This document shows positions 63,752-64,000 of a stretch of DNA of 64,000 bases, piece by piece. Source of the DNA: Methanobrevibacter sp. (GTDB lineage: Archaea > Methanobacteriota > Methanobacteria > Methanobacteriales > Methanobacteriaceae); NCBI RefSeq assembly GCF_015062985.1, contig NZ_SUTI01000006.1, forward strand, positions 1-64,000. Direction: 5' to 3'. A model generated the notes under the pieces. The model ran no database searches, was not told the DNA's origin, and saw nothing but the letters and a program-made list of their open reading frames with translations. Position 1 is the first letter of the stretch. Each line of letters begins with the position of its first letter. The position numbers and the translations under genes are program-made.

Positions 63752-64000
63752 ATGAAAATGAGAAAATTTGACGGCTTTGACAAAAAGGGTAATCTCCCCT
63801 ATGGATTGTATAACATGACACTTGATGAAATCGAAGAGATCTTTTCTAAAAACAAATCCTCAAAAAGACAAGAAATCATGAAGGAATATAAAAAGCATCT
63901 GGAAGAACTCCAAAAAACCGGATATTATCTTGACCATTGGATTGACGGCAGTTTTACTACAACAAAAGAAAATCCCAATGATATAGATACTTTAACAGAA
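63752..64000 (+). CDS. Nucleotidyltransferase-like protein (DUF6932-like), 3' end outside the window
   Basis: 83 codons before the window end; ATG 63752 behind AAGTGATAA. Sequence FDGFDKKGNLPYGLYNMTLDEIEEIF, then a helix, then WIDGSFTTTKENPNDIDTL. The GS...DxD pattern is the minimal nucleotidyltransferase (MNT, pol-beta-like) signature, and the GNLPxGxY start matches a family often found in mobile or toxin-like settings. Length and partner genes cannot be seen. Confidence 0.75.
   Translation, partial: MKMRKFDGFDKKGNLPYGLYNMTLDEIEEIFSKNKSSKRQEIMKEYKKHLEELQKTGYYLDHWIDGSFTTTKENPNDIDTLTE

Noticed and set aside
63627..63821. Minus-strand frame opposite the last gene
   Set aside because: Overlaps the well-supported nucleotidyltransferase start on the plus strand and has low-complexity, unlikely content.

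Overview
The window is chromosomal DNA of a methanogenic archaeon of the Methanobacteriales, very probably a gut-type Methanobrevibacter. The evidence is the low GC content, an archaeal gene set (archaeosine TGT, SRP19, long archaeal PheS, archaeal RecJ/DHH protein, HypE), the separately encoded C-terminal piece of family B DNA polymerase (PolB2) typical of this order, GGTGAT-like ribosome binding sites, TATA-box promoters, and large secreted adhesin-like proteins with beta-helix and Ig-like repeats. Species assignment is not possible by eye.

Layout: 1-11.3 kb holds a tRNA-Gly, tgtA with a methyltransferase, an MnmC-like methyltransferase convergent with an Ig-repeat adhesin, and a five-gene operon purC-purS-purQ-SUMT-glmS. 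11.3-14.4 kb has small secreted or unknown proteins and an SNF-type sodium symporter. 14.4-34.8 kb is one large surface-glycan locus in three parts: (a) a phosphonate operon (cytidylyltransferase-PEP mutase fusion, phosphoesterase, epimerase, nucleotidyltransferase, unassigned dehydrogenase, phosphonopyruvate decarboxylase, LicD) with a second LicD divergent from it; (b) a ten-gene operon for a CMP-pseudaminic-acid-type sugar that also carries bacterial-type GpsA, a TarI/IspD-like cytidylyltransferase and a TagF-like transferase; (c) a divergent Wzx-type flippase and a Pse-associated methylase. The simplest reading is a flippase-exported phosphoglycan containing nonulosonate, perhaps glycerol phosphate, and a phosphonate attached by LicD enzymes.

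35-45 kb holds a secreted beta-helix protein, a VapC/AbrB-like toxin-antitoxin region, two flavodoxin-like proteins, hemD-SRP19-RecJ, a regulator, a DEAD-box helicase and a radical SAM protein. 45-51.6 kb has a solo Cas4-like nuclease, a membrane-anchored SNase, unknowns, hypE, a ribosomal protein S8e gene missing its central part, polB2 and a HAD phosphatase. 51.7-60.1 kb has two paralogous beta-helix/Ig adhesins flanking pheS-xth. 60.2-64 kb has an unknown, a RelE-type toxin-antitoxin pair whose toxin is frameshifted, hemB with a CitG-family gene, and the start of a nucleotidyltransferase-like gene cut by the window end.

Several lesions or oddities stand out: the in-frame-deleted S8e, the frameshifted RelE, an adhesin whose frame stays open past an amber stop as far as the hairpin terminator, and a 20-bp palindrome that gives two convergent genes identical C-termini. 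Start codons were moved from the longest frame wherever a Shine-Dalgarno match decided the case.
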